Assembly: GCA_934167885.1 (NCBI GenBank)
Contig: CAKPMB010000001.1
Location: 1 to 64,000 of the forward strand
DNA length: 64,000 nt
Direction: 5' to 3'
Origin: an uncultured Bacilli bacterium
Lineage (GTDB): Bacteria; Bacillota_I; Bacilli_A; RF39; UBA660
Positions 24,664 to 33,767 of the stretch are shown piece by piece. The position numbers and the translations under genes were made by a program. The stretch's first letter is position 1. Every line of letters begins with the position of its first letter. A model generated the notes under the pieces. That model had not been told where the DNA came from. It did no database searches and saw only the letters and a program-made list of their open reading frames with translations.

Positions 24664-25959
24664 TTATTTATTATTAAATTGTTTTAAGGCTTCATCTAAT
24701 TGATTGTCTTTACCTTCTAAGTCATAGACATATTCAACCAACACATCTGGTTCAATTCCTACACTATCTATAGAATGGCCATTTGGTGTTAACCATTCTT
24801 GGAAAGTGTATTTTATCATCGCTCCATTTGATAGCGTATAGGCCTTTTGCACTTTACCTTTACCAAAAGTCTTGATTCCTACTATTTTAGCTCCATAATT
24901 TTCCGATAGGGCTGCTGTTAAAACTTCGCTTGCTGAAGCAGATGCAGAGTTTGTTAAAACAACCACAGGCAAGGAACAACTCTCACTTGTTTTATCTTTT
25001 ATTTTCTCTACTTTATCTTTTGTTTTTAATTGATATATTACACTACCCTTTTCCGTAAATAGAGATATTATATCCGTAACCGTCGATAAATAACCACCTG
25101 AATTATTACGAACATCAATAATTAAACCTTCAATATTTTGTTTTTGCAATTCATCAAAATGATCTTTAAATTGTTTATATGTATTATTTGCAAAAATAGA
25201 TATAACAATGTAACCTATTTTTTTATTTTTGTTTTCTAAAACTTTAGATGTAACACTTTCAATATCAATCATACCACGCGTTAAAGTGAAGTTCATTTCT
25301 AAATCATTTCTTTTAACTTTAAGTGTTACTTTGGTGCCCTTTTTTCCCTTAACAAGGGATGCTATTTCGGATGTCGTTAGACCTTTTACTTCCTTTCCAT
25401 CAACGGATAATAAAACATCCCCAGTCATTAAACCTTCTTTTTGAGCGGAACTATTATCAAAGACACGTCCAATTGATACAACTTCCGTTTTATAGTTATA
25501 AGTAACTTCAGCCCCAATACCTGAGTATTCTCCTTCAACTTTTTCATTAAATTCTTGTGATTCTGAAGCATCCATATATGACGCATAAGGATCTCCTAAA
25601 TAATCTATCATACCCTCAATTCCTGATTGTAATAACTCATTAGCATCAATATCCTTATAATATGATGATAAAATATCTTGATAAGTATCTGCGAATTCAT
25701 TTAAAGAATCACTTATATCACTACTAAATGTTCCCTTACCAAACATAATAAAACCACCAATGATAATACCAAATAAAAAGGTTATTATCATGACTGAAAG
25801 CATTTCATTAATAGTAAATTTATTATTATTTCTTTTAATATTTTTTTTATAAAACTTAGTTATTTTATCTTTTAAACTAACTTTTTTCTTTTTACTTTTT
25901 TTAATATTATTATCTTTTTTTATACTACTCTTCTCATTCTTTTTATTATTAAATTTCAT
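24664..25959 (-). CDS. S41 carboxy-terminal processing protease (CtpA/CtpB type)
   Basis: 431 residues from the ATG at 25959 behind GAGGTAATT. A basic cytoplasmic N-terminus is followed by one membrane anchor (MLSVMIITFLFGIIIGGFIMF). A PDZ domain (VEGEYSGIGAEVTYNYKTEVV through GLMTGDVLLSVDGKEV) precedes the S41 core. The catalytic Ser lies in SASASASEVLTAAL and the Lys in KTFGKGKVQKAY. In B. subtilis, CtpB acts in the sigma-K checkpoint during sporulation by cutting SpoIVFA. CtpA-type enzymes act on cell-wall hydrolases. The organism sporulates, so a CtpB role is possible but not shown. Confidence 0.93.
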   Translation of the reverse strand: MKFNNKKNEKSSIKKDNNIKKSKKKKVSLKDKITKFYKKNIKRNNNKFTINEMLSVMIITFLFGIIIGGFIMFGKGTFSSDISDSLNEFADTYQDILSSYYKDIDANELLQSGIEGMIDYLGDPYASYMDASESQEFNEKVEGEYSGIGAEVTYNYKTEVVSIGRVFDNSSAQKEGLMTGDVLLSVDGKEVKGLTTSEIASLVKGKKGTKVTLKVKRNDLEMNFTLTRGMIDIESVTSKVLENKNKKIGYIVISIFANNTYKQFKDHFDELQKQNIEGLIIDVRNNSGGYLSTVTDIISLFTEKGSVIYQLKTKDKVEKIKDKTSESCSLPVVVLTNSASASASEVLTAALSENYGAKIVGIKTFGKGKVQKAYTLSNGAMIKYTFQEWLTPNGHSIDSVGIEPDVLVEYVYDLEGKDNQLDEALKQFNNK

Positions 25960-26039
25960 AATTACCTCATTAATTATATATTTATATAATAACACAAAAT
26001 AACCCTAAATTGAACGTTTTAGAACAAAATAAATATTTA

Positions 26040-26069
26040 TTGATTAACAATATCTTTTTAATGTATAAT
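26040..26069 (+). promoter_or_regulatory. Promoter of the FemX-like gene
   Basis: TTGATT, 18 bases, TATAAT, about 20 bases before the start codon. Confidence 0.65.
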
Positions 26070-26089
26070 AGGTATTGGGATGTGATATT

Positions 26090-27367
26090 ATGCGTATCGT
26101 TACATTAGAACCACAAGATTTTGATACATTCGCTCGTAGTCATAAGTATGAAAGCTATTTTCAAACATCTGATTATGCCAATTTTGAAGCAAATAAAGGT
26201 TATAAAATTCATTATTTGGGATTCTTGGATGATGATGATAACTTAGTTGGAGCAGCAATGTGTCTTTATAAAAAATTATTTTGGAATTACAATTTTGCCT
26301 ATATTCCAAGAGGGTTATTAATAGATTATGATAATCCATACTTAGTTAATAAAATTACTCTTAAATTAAAGAAACTTTTATATAAACAAAACTACGTATT
26401 TATAAAAATTGATCCTCCTGTTATTGCTAGTGAAAAAGATTTTAGTGGTAAAACATTATATCTAAGCAATACAGCTGGTGAAATTATTAATACTTTAAAA
26501 AACAACAATTATAAACATATGGGCTTTAATCTAAATTATGAAACAAAATTACCACGTTTTAATGTTATTACAAAACTAAATAAAGATACAAAAGAAATGT
26601 TTAGTAAATTTAATCCTGAAGTTAAAGAAAACATTCGTTATGCTAAGCAACTTGGTATTAAAATTATTGAAGAAGAAAATAATAACATTGATACTTTCTT
26701 TGAACTTATAAAATATACATATGGACGAGTTGGTAAAAAATATTTTACTGATTTATATTCAGCATTTAAACAAGATGATAAAATAGATATTTTCTATACT
26801 GTTATTAATTCTCAAGAATATGTTAAAAATGCTAATAAATATTATAACCAAGAAGAAGAAACAAATCGTGGTTTAGGGGAAATTATTAAATTAAATGATA
26901 GAGTTCACTATAATATTGAAAAAGTAATAAATGATAAAATGGAATCAGACAAACGTCTTGAAAAATACAAAAATGATGTTATAAATGCTACTAACTTTTT
27001 AAGAAAATATCCTGATAGTAAAATATTAGGAGCAAGTTTAGTTATTAAGCATCAAAAAGGCGCTGATTGCCTTATATTATATGAAGATAAAAACGCCAAC
27101 ATTTTTAAGTCTAATCCACTTCTTATTAGTTATATGTGTGAAAAATATGCTAATGAAGGATTAAAATACTTAATATTAGGACCAACAACGGGTAATTTTG
27201 ATCGAAATAATCCACGTTTTAAAGCCAATATTAATAAAATGGGCTTTAATTCTTCAATTATTGAATATATTGGTGAGTTTGATTTAATAATTAATCCTCT
27301 TATGTATAAAATTCATGAACATAAGTTAGAAAAAGATAGAAAAAAACGTTTAAACAAAAAAAGATAG
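26090..27367 (+). CDS. FemX/FemAB-family peptidoglycan cross-bridge aminoacyltransferase
   Basis: 425 residues from the ATG at 26090 (MRIVTLEPQDFDTFARS). A TTG five codons earlier is part of the leader. Twin GNAT-like halves are seen: an SYFQTSDYANFEANKGY opening, FAYIPRGLLIDYD, RYAKQLGIKI, and the end KYLILGPTTGNFD. A helical arm of about 60 residues (around 225-300) inserted between the halves matches the coiled-coil arm of FemA. The family moves Gly, Ser or Ala from tRNA to lipid II or nascent wall. Which amino acid is used cannot be read from sequence. It is monocistronic with its own promoter and terminator. Confidence 0.9.
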   Translation: MRIVTLEPQDFDTFARSHKYESYFQTSDYANFEANKGYKIHYLGFLDDDDNLVGAAMCLYKKLFWNYNFAYIPRGLLIDYDNPYLVNKITLKLKKLLYKQNYVFIKIDPPVIASEKDFSGKTLYLSNTAGEIINTLKNNNYKHMGFNLNYETKLPRFNVITKLNKDTKEMFSKFNPEVKENIRYAKQLGIKIIEEENNNIDTFFELIKYTYGRVGKKYFTDLYSAFKQDDKIDIFYTVINSQEYVKNANKYYNQEEETNRGLGEIIKLNDRVHYNIEKVINDKMESDKRLEKYKNDVINATNFLRKYPDSKILGASLVIKHQKGADCLILYEDKNANIFKSNPLLISYMCEKYANEGLKYLILGPTTGNFDRNNPRFKANINKMGFNSSIIEYIGEFDLIINPLMYKIHEHKLEKDRKKRLNKKR

Positions 27368-27386
27368 TCGCAAGACTATTTTTTTT
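27361..27386. terminator. Bidirectional terminator between the FemX-like gene and spo0A
   Basis: ATAGTC (27364-27369), GCAA loop, GACTAT (27374-27379). T run on the plus side, and an A run 27356-27362 gives T on the minus side. The plus-gene stop codon lies in the stem. Confidence 0.8.
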
Positions 27387-28152
27387 AATTAACAAATTCA
27401 TGAAATTCTAATCTTAATTTATCCGCTAGAGTTACAATAAATTCGGAATTCGTAGCTTTAGCTTTATCTATATCAACACTATATCCAAATATTTCTTCCA
27501 TTAATTCCCAGTTACCACGATTCCAACTAACTTCAATAGCATGCCTTATGGCTCTTTCTACTCTTGAATTAGTTGTCTCATATTTTTTAGCAATACTAGG
27601 ATATAGTTCTTTGGTTATTGCATTAGCCATTAATGGATTACTAAATATCAAATTAATACCTTCTTTAATATATAAGTATCCTTTTATGTGAGATGGAACA
27701 CCTAGTTCATGTAATAATTTTGTAATTGACATTTGTAAGTTACTATAAAGTAAATTAATTGTTTTTCTGTTATAAGAACTATCTTCAGCATATTCTAATA
27801 TTTTATTTTCTAAATCACTTAATTCAAATGGTTTTAACATAAAATATTTAATACCTAGACCTGATACTTTACGAATTATTTCTGGTGAATTATACGATGT
27901 TAGAACAATTATTTTAAAGTTTTTACTTTCTTTATCAAGTTCTTCTAACACTTTGACACCATCCATACCAGGCATTATAAGATCAAGAATTACTAAATCT
28001 AAATCACTAGTATTCTTTATTAATTCTAATCCTTCCTGACCAGATCCGGCACTTGCAACTATATCAATTACTGCGTGACTACTAAAATACTCCTTTACCA
28101 TGTCGACCAATTGTGCATTGTCGTCGATCATAAGCACTTTAATTTTTTTCAT
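27385..28152 (-). CDS. spo0A: Sporulation master regulator Spo0A
   Basis: 255 residues from the ATG at 28152 (MKKIKVLMIDDNAQL), behind AAAGGAGAT. The receiver domain (1-120) has the acidic pair D10/D11, phosphorylation site D57 in LVILDLIMPGMDG, T85 and K107 (FMLKPFE). The C-terminal sigma-factor-like effector domain carries the DNA-recognition helix SRVERAIRHAIEVSWNRGN, very close to canonical Spo0A, where AW-S-R replaces SW-N-R. Phosphorylated Spo0A binds 0A boxes and commits the cell to sporulation. A 0A box lies upstream of its own promoter. No spoIVB gene adjoins, unlike many Firmicutes. Confidence 0.97.
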   Translation of the reverse strand: MKKIKVLMIDDNAQLVDMVKEYFSSHAVIDIVASAGSGQEGLELIKNTSDLDLVILDLIMPGMDGVKVLEELDKESKNFKIIVLTSYNSPEIIRKVSGLGIKYFMLKPFELSDLENKILEYAEDSSYNRKTINLLYSNLQMSITKLLHELGVPSHIKGYLYIKEGINLIFSNPLMANAITKELYPSIAKKYETTNSRVERAIRHAIEVSWNRGNWELMEEIFGYSVDIDKAKATNSEFIVTLADKLRLEFHEFVN

Positions 28153-28193
28153 TTTATCTCCTTTTGTCATATTTTCTCACTGCACGCATTATA

Positions 28194-28222
28194 ATTATAT
28201 AATATGATAATAATTTTGACTA
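28194..28222 (-). promoter_or_regulatory. Candidate promoter of spo0A
   Basis: Minus strand TAGTCA, 17 bases, TATAAT. Start near 28187 would leave a leader of about 35 bases. Confidence 0.55.
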
Positions 28223-28239
28223 TAGCGAAAAATAGAAAG

Positions 28240-28249
28240 TTTTGTCGAA
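28240..28249. promoter_or_regulatory. 0A box upstream of spo0A
   Basis: TTTTGTCGAA includes a perfect TGTCGAA core at 28243-28249. It is centred about 60 bases upstream of the likely spo0A start point, which fits autoregulation by phosphorylated Spo0A as in other spore formers. Confidence 0.7.
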
Positions 28250-28264
28250 TTAACAGTTTTAGAC

Positions 28265-28289
28265 AAAAAAAATACTAATTATATAGTAT
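28265..28289 (-). terminator. Terminator of proS
   Basis: ATACTA (28272-28277) pairs with TAGTAT (28284-28289); seven T on the minus strand follow. Confidence 0.75.
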
Positions 28290-28292
28290 CTT

Positions 28293-29978
28293 TTATTGCT
28301 CAATAATTCTCTCAATATACTCTTCTAAGTCAGAAAGACGAATATCTACACTCTCAGGATCTTTTCTTAATTTAACCTCAACCATATCATTTTCTAACTT
28401 TTTACCAACAGTAATTCTAATAGGTATACCAATTAAATCCATATCATTAAACTTAACGCCTAAACGTTCATTACGGTCATCTAATAATGTATCAATTCCC
28501 TTATTTTCAAGATTTTTATAAATATTTTCAGCTTTTAAAACGATAGCTTCATCCTTCATATTAGCAGGAACAATACAAACCTTATATGGAGCTATTGCCA
28601 TAGGGAAAATAATACCCTTTTCATCATTATTTTGTTCAACAACACTTGCCATAATGCGGCCTAGACCAATACCATAACAACCCATAGTTACGTATTGAGG
28701 CTTATTAAATTCATCTAAATACGTTAAGCCTAAACCCTTAGCATATTTCGTTCCAAGTTTAAAAGTATTACCAATTTCAATACCTTTTTTAAAGTATATT
28801 TTACCACCACATTTTGGACAAATATCATTTTCTAAAACATTTGTAACATCAGCACATATATCATATTTAAAATCTTTTATATTAGCATTTATATAATGAT
28901 ATCCTTCTTTATTCGCACCAACAACGAAATTCTTCATTAAAGCAACTTCTGAATCAATAACAATTTCACAGTTTAAACCAATAGGGCCAGTAAAACCACA
29001 TACAGCATTACTTCCAGCAATTAAATTATCATCCGCAAAAGATATTTCAGAAACATTAAATAATGAACATACCTTTGTTTCATTTAATTCACGGTCTCCT
29101 CTTATAAAGAAAGTCACAAGTTTATTATCAACATTCATCATCATCGCTTTAACGGTCTTCTCTATTGGAACATGTAAATAATCTTTTACTTCTTCAATAC
29201 TCATACAATTTGGTGTTTCAACTAATTCTAAAGTTTTTTCATCCTCCAAAACAGCTTGTTTTTTTGACTCAGCGATATCAATATTAGAAGCATAATCACA
29301 TGAATCACATAAAACTAAAACATCTTCACCAAGATCAGTTAACGCTTGAAATTCTTCAGATAATGTGCCACCCATAGCACCTGTTGATGAACGAACTATT
29401 TTATAATTAACACCTATTCTATCAAATATTTTCTTATAAGCATTAAACATTTTTTGATATGATTCTTCTAGACTTTCTTCATCCTTATCAAAAGAATAAG
29501 CATCTTTCATAAAAAACTCTTTTACACGCACTAAACCATATCTAGCACGTGGTTCATCACGAAATTTATCAGCTGATTGATATAATGTAAATGGTAAGTC
29601 TTTATAACTTTTTACCATACTTTTAGCAGCAATTGTAAATAATTCCTCATGGGTTGGACCTAAAACCATTGGACGGTTATTTCTATCCGTTAGCTTAAAG
29701 ACACTACTTCCAAAAATCTTAACACGACCACATGTTTCATATATCTCTTGAGGAACTAATGATGGCATCAATAATTCTTGTGCCCCTGTTTTATTCATCT
29801 CATCTTTAACAATGTCTTGAATTTTAGAGAAAACACGTAATCCCATTGGAAGATACATATATATACCTGCACCAACTTTTTTAATCATACCACTTCTTAC
29901 TAACAAATTACCCGAACGTGAATCTTCATCTTTAACATCTTCACGTAATGTCCAAAAATAACTATTTTTTAATTTCAT
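28293..29978 (-). CDS. proS: Prolyl-tRNA synthetase
   Basis: 561 residues from the ATG at 29978 (MKLKNSYFWTLRED), with GGAGG ahead. It is the bacterial type: class II motif 2 around FRDEPRARYGLVRVKEFFMKDAYSF, the INS editing domain (about 220-370, with NETKVCSLF), motif 3 GCYGIGLGRI, then the anticodon-binding domain (VCIVPANMKDE to the end). It charges tRNA-Pro and clears Ala-tRNA-Pro by editing. No T-box is seen ahead, only a plain hairpin. Lone gene with its own terminator. Confidence 0.96.
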   Translation of the reverse strand: MKLKNSYFWTLREDVKDEDSRSGNLLVRSGMIKKVGAGIYMYLPMGLRVFSKIQDIVKDEMNKTGAQELLMPSLVPQEIYETCGRVKIFGSSVFKLTDRNNRPMVLGPTHEELFTIAAKSMVKSYKDLPFTLYQSADKFRDEPRARYGLVRVKEFFMKDAYSFDKDEESLEESYQKMFNAYKKIFDRIGVNYKIVRSSTGAMGGTLSEEFQALTDLGEDVLVLCDSCDYASNIDIAESKKQAVLEDEKTLELVETPNCMSIEEVKDYLHVPIEKTVKAMMMNVDNKLVTFFIRGDRELNETKVCSLFNVSEISFADDNLIAGSNAVCGFTGPIGLNCEIVIDSEVALMKNFVVGANKEGYHYINANIKDFKYDICADVTNVLENDICPKCGGKIYFKKGIEIGNTFKLGTKYAKGLGLTYLDEFNKPQYVTMGCYGIGLGRIMASVVEQNNDEKGIIFPMAIAPYKVCIVPANMKDEAIVLKAENIYKNLENKGIDTLLDDRNERLGVKFNDMDLIGIPIRITVGKKLENDMVEVKLRKDPESVDIRLSDLEEYIERIIEQ

Positions 29979-29998
29979 ACATTCCTCCATATACAAAA

Positions 29999-30030
29999 TA
30001 ACGATAAACTATTATCAATAGATATCGTTA
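29999..30030 (-). promoter_or_regulatory. Hairpin in the proS leader
   Basis: TAACGATA (29999-30006) pairs with TATCGTTA (30023-30030), and CTATT/AATAG pairs inside. It lies directly ahead of the ribosome-binding site. There is no T-box GGTGG-ACCGCG element. Confidence 0.5.
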
Positions 30031-30097
30031 TAAATTTCATCTTCAAAAGATAATAAACGCTCATAACATACCACAAAAAGTATAATAAATCAAGTAA

Positions 30098-30643
30098 TTA
30101 ATGGGTTTTAGATAATACCTTAATTAAAATATTATTTGGATCATCGAACTCTTTTATACCATTTAAGCCAAAAATATCACCTTTATTACTTGTCATATTA
30201 TTTAATTCATTATAATACTCCCAAACTTCTTCATCAATCATTTTTTTAATTTCTAATCGTTCTCTTTTTTTAGCGAGCATTAAATCATTATAACAATAAA
30301 AGAATTCATTTAAAACTTCAATACGATAAGCTAAATAATATATTTCCTCATACATCTCATCAGCAATAGGAGCCTTACTTTTATTAATAATTTTAAATAA
30401 CCTTTGATATTCATTATATGCTTCTTTACAAAACAGGTCGTAAAAATTTAACTTTTTATGAGCCTTCTCTGTTAAAATAGCTCCATTATCAATGGTTAAA
30501 GATCCACCATCCCGTTTTTCAACAATATGATGAAAGGTGTAAGGATTATCCTCAGTCATCCGATACCCCATCCAATCAATACCATTTGGTTTAAATATTT
30601 GTATCATTTCACTTAATTTTTTATGAGCTCTCGTTTCTTTCAT
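30098..30643 (-). CDS. HNH-like protein of unknown role
   Basis: 181 residues. Near residues 33-75 the pattern YTFHHIVEKRDGGSLTIDNGAILTEKAHKKLN has the His-His, Asn and His spacing of an HNH nuclease fold without zinc-binding Cys. The remaining 100 residues are helical and charged. It is the last gene of the pgk operon, 13 bases behind tpiA. This is an odd place for a nuclease, so it may be a later arrival or have another role such as RNA cleavage. No phage genes adjoin. Confidence 0.65.
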   Translation of the reverse strand: MKETRAHKKLSEMIQIFKPNGIDWMGYRMTEDNPYTFHHIVEKRDGGSLTIDNGAILTEKAHKKLNFYDLFCKEAYNEYQRLFKIINKSKAPIADEMYEEIYYLAYRIEVLNEFFYCYNDLMLAKKRERLEIKKMIDEEVWEYYNELNNMTSNKGDIFGLNGIKEFDDPNNILIKVLSKTH

Positions 30644-30656
30644 TTAACATATCCCT

Positions 30657-31373
30657 TTATATTTTATTAATCTTACTAATTAATTGACAAAACTTTATTG
30701 AATTTAAAGATTCTCCACCAACCAGGTAACCATCAATACTATTAATTTTTAAAAGTTCATCAATATTTTTTAAACTAACACTTCCACCATACAAAACTTT
30801 TATGTTAAATCGATACTTATTATATACATATTCTTTAATAAATTTTACAATATCATCTATTTCGTCTATACACGGTATGATACCACTACCTATCGCCCAT
30901 ATGGGTTCATAAGCAATATATAAATTATTTATATTCAAAACACCCTCTAGGGCCTCATCTATTTCATGCATTAAAATGTTTTTAGTTTGGGCATTATTAT
31001 AGTCATTTTGATTTTCACCAATACAAAGTATGGGAACAAGACCATTATCACAACACATTTTTATTTTTTTGCTAACATACCTGTTATCATTATAAAACTT
31101 TCTTCTTTCTGAATGTCCAATAATTGCATAAGTTACACCAATACTCTTTAATTGTCTTGCCGAAACATCTCCTGTATATGGACCACCTTCTTCCATTGAA
31201 ATATCTTGACTTCCAACTGTATAACCTCTATTTATAAATTCGCTTAAATATATATGTGGCGGACAAAAAACAACATTTGAAAAGGTCATTTTACTATCAT
31301 TAAGACTATCTAAGTATAATAATATATCATCTTTTAATAAATTCATTTTAAAATTACCAACAACTAACTTCAT
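30657..31373 (-). CDS. tpiA: Triosephosphate isomerase
   Basis: 238 residues, a little shorter than the usual 250. Substrate-binding N/K in VVGNFKMN, catalytic His in AIIGHSERR, catalytic Glu in YIAYEPIWAIGSG, and phosphate-binding YGGSVSLKN and VGGESL are all present. It interconverts dihydroxyacetone phosphate and glyceraldehyde 3-phosphate. Its ATG overlaps the stop of the preceding glycosyltransferase (ATGA), so the two are translationally coupled. Confidence 0.96.
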   Translation of the reverse strand: MKLVVGNFKMNLLKDDILLYLDSLNDSKMTFSNVVFCPPHIYLSEFINRGYTVGSQDISMEEGGPYTGDVSARQLKSIGVTYAIIGHSERRKFYNDNRYVSKKIKMCCDNGLVPILCIGENQNDYNNAQTKNILMHEIDEALEGVLNINNLYIAYEPIWAIGSGIIPCIDEIDDIVKFIKEYVYNKYRFNIKVLYGGSVSLKNIDELLKINSIDGYLVGGESLNSIKFCQLISKINKI

Positions 31374-32515
31374 TTCTCCTCCGTAAGCATATCAAGAACT
31401 AACTTATAAATTTTTTTAGTTGAATCATTTTCCTTATAATTAGTTAAATTATAATTAAATCTATCAATTATTTCAGGATGATGATATAATTTATAAACCA
31501 TTTTTTGAGTTTTTTTAGGGTTATGGCAATATACACCAAAACCATTTCTTTTAACAAATTTAGCATTATAATTTTCTTGACCACCATTTCCGGGAATTAG
31601 AAGTAATGGTTTTTTCATTTCCAATGCTTCAGTTAAATTAAGGCCGCCTGGTTTTGTAATAATTAAATTAGAAATCGCCATTAAGCGTGATATATCCATA
31701 GTATATCCTAATACTTTAACATTCTTATAATCACGAACCTTTACTAAATATTCTACTTTACCTTTTAATAATTCGTTTTTACCAGCTACAAATATTATAT
31801 TAACATCCAAACGCAGTTCTAAAACATTTTTTAAAAAATTATAGCTAAAACTAGAGCCATGTGTGCCACCACCAAAAAATAAATAAACCGGTTTACGATT
31901 AGTAATTCCATATTCATTCTTAATTTCTTTCTTGTTAAAATCCACTACTTTAAACTTATCAGATAACGGAATACCATAAGCATAAATAATGCTTGGTTTA
32001 ATTTTATCCTTAATTAATTGTCTTTTTACAACTTCATTACTAACGATATAAGCTTCACTCTTGTTTTTATTTTTTATCCACATTTGATGTGATATATAGT
32101 CAGTAAGAATTGTTATTATTTTAGTATTTAAATTATACTTAGTTTTAATAATATCCATCATGATACTAGCGAAAAAGTGTGATGAAATTAATATATCAGG
32201 ATTATAATCAACTATTAAATCCTCTAATTGATCAGTAAAAAGTGTCCTTGTAATAAATTTATAAGGAATAGTTGTAAGACGATGATCAAAGAATTCATAA
32301 ACAACATTAAAAGGAATATTACTGCGAAATTCAAAATTTTTATTAAATAAATTTATCGACATGTCTCCTAATTTATTACTATAATCCATAATATTAACAA
32401 TTTTTACTTCTAAATTAGGATTTTCCTGTTCCCTAAAATAATTATATAAATATTCTGCAACCATTTTGTGGCCTGATCCATATGTTGCATAAGCAATTAA
32501 TATTTTTTTTGACAT
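31370..32515 (-). CDS. GT28/MGDG-synthase-like glycosyltransferase (UgtP family)
   Basis: 381 residues from the ATG at 32515 (MSKKILIAYATYGSGHKMVAEYL), behind GAGG. The opening AYATYGSGHK and middle DILISSHFFAS are typical of the MGDG synthase/UgtP N-terminal domain. LFFGGGTHGSS and ITKPGGLNLTEALEMKKPLLLIPGNGGQE are the donor-site motifs. The family puts glucose or galactose on diacylglycerol for glycolipid and lipoteichoic acid anchors. The gene lies between pgk and tpiA, which is not the usual place. Confidence 0.85.
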   Translation of the reverse strand: MSKKILIAYATYGSGHKMVAEYLYNYFREQENPNLEVKIVNIMDYSNKLGDMSINLFNKNFEFRSNIPFNVVYEFFDHRLTTIPYKFITRTLFTDQLEDLIVDYNPDILISSHFFASIMMDIIKTKYNLNTKIITILTDYISHQMWIKNKNKSEAYIVSNEVVKRQLIKDKIKPSIIYAYGIPLSDKFKVVDFNKKEIKNEYGITNRKPVYLFFGGGTHGSSFSYNFLKNVLELRLDVNIIFVAGKNELLKGKVEYLVKVRDYKNVKVLGYTMDISRLMAISNLIITKPGGLNLTEALEMKKPLLLIPGNGGQENYNAKFVKRNGFGVYCHNPKKTQKMVYKLYHHPEIIDRFNYNLTNYKENDSTKKIYKLVLDMLTEEK

Positions 32516-32516
32516 A

Positions 32517-33677
32517 TTAACCTCGCATATATTTAACAAAAGACATTTCTTTTCCTTCTAGTAGGGAAATAGTAGCGCCACCACCTGTTGAAACATGCGT
32601 AAATTTATCTTTATATCCCATGTTTATTACGCAAGATGAGGTATCACCACCTCCAACAATGGATATTTTATCTTTTGATGCAATAGATTCGCATATAGCT
32701 CTTGTGCCATTGTCATATGGTTTCTTTTCAAAATAACCGAGAGGACCATTCCATATAATCGTCTTACTTAAATTAATATATTTTTTAAATAATTCAATAG
32801 TTTTAGGGCCAATATCATAACCAATATCATCTTTGGTCATTTCTTCTTTAACTAGAATATCACCATTTGAAGTCTGACATACATTATCAATTGGTAAGAT
32901 TATTTTATTCGTCTTTTTTAATAAATTTTGGCAATATGCAATATTATCATTATCAACAAGCGATGATCCAACTTCTTGGCCTTTAGCTTTAAGGAAAGTA
33001 TAGGCCATACCACCACCAATTAAAATGTAATCACATTTGTCTATTAAATTATCAATAAGACCAATTTTATCACTTACCTTAGCACCACCTAAAATTAACG
33101 TCCAAGGTCTTACTGGATTGTTAATAACATCATATATATTTTTAATTTCTTTTTCAATTAAAAAACCAATACCACTAGGTAAATACTTTGTTATACCAGC
33201 ATTTGATGCATGTTCACGATGACTAGTGCCAAAAGCATCATTAATAAAAATATCTCCTAAGCTAGCCCAATATTTCCCAAGCTCATCATCGTTACTACTT
33301 TCTTTTTTACCATTTAAATCTTCAAAGCGAGTATTTTCTAATAAGATAACATCACCACTTTGCATCTCATTAATGGCATTTTCTACATTTATTCCTCTTG
33401 TAAAAGGAACAAATACCACATTTTTATGAAGTAATTCACTTAATCTATCCGCTACGGGTTTTAAAGTATATTTAATTTTATCACTTTCATCCTTAACTCT
33501 TCCAAGATGTGATAAAAGAATAACCTTAGCTTTATGATTAAGAGCATAGTTAATTGTCTCAATTGACTCTTTTATCCGATTATCATCACTAATAACCCCA
33601 TTTTCAATAGGAACATTAAAATCAACTCTTATAATTACTTTTTTATTTTCTAAATCAAAATCCTTTATTGTTTTCAT
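32517..33677 (-). CDS. pgk: Phosphoglycerate kinase
   Basis: 386 residues. Family motifs are VIIRVDFNVPI, LLSHLGRVKDE, FINDAFGTSHREHAS, LILGGAKVSDKI, NGPLGYFE, and the nucleotide loop VGGGDTSSCV with GGGATISLLEGKE. It makes ATP from 1,3-bisphosphoglycerate. First gene of a four-gene run with a glycosyltransferase, tpiA and the HNH gene. No gapA is in the window. Confidence 0.97.
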   Translation of the reverse strand: MKTIKDFDLENKKVIIRVDFNVPIENGVISDDNRIKESIETINYALNHKAKVILLSHLGRVKDESDKIKYTLKPVADRLSELLHKNVVFVPFTRGINVENAINEMQSGDVILLENTRFEDLNGKKESSNDDELGKYWASLGDIFINDAFGTSHREHASNAGITKYLPSGIGFLIEKEIKNIYDVINNPVRPWTLILGGAKVSDKIGLIDNLIDKCDYILIGGGMAYTFLKAKGQEVGSSLVDNDNIAYCQNLLKKTNKIILPIDNVCQTSNGDILVKEEMTKDDIGYDIGPKTIELFKKYINLSKTIIWNGPLGYFEKKPYDNGTRAICESIASKDKISIVGGGDTSSCVINMGYKDKFTHVSTGGGATISLLEGKEMSFVKYMRG

Positions 33678-33692
33678 ATTATCTCCATTTTG

Positions 33693-33701
33693 ATTATAAC
33701 A
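33693..33701 (-). promoter_or_regulatory. Extended -10 promoter of the pgk operon
   Basis: Minus strand TGTTATAAT (TGn with perfect TATAAT), about 15 bases ahead of the pgk start. The -35 region is only A/T-rich. Confidence 0.55.
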
Positions 33702-33739
33702 TTTTTTATTTAATTAGAAAATAACTTTACTAAAATAAT

Positions 33740-33767
33740 AAAAAAGCAGATAAATAAATTTTACCTG
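33740..33767 (-). terminator. Terminator of the DUF2828 gene
   Basis: CAGATAAA (33747-33754) pairs with TTTACCTG (33760-33767), one wobble. Six T on the minus strand follow. Confidence 0.75.

Noticed and set aside
29979..30097. Possible T-box riboswitch ahead of proS
   Set aside because: No T-box bulge sequence, antiterminator pair or terminator; only one simple hairpin.
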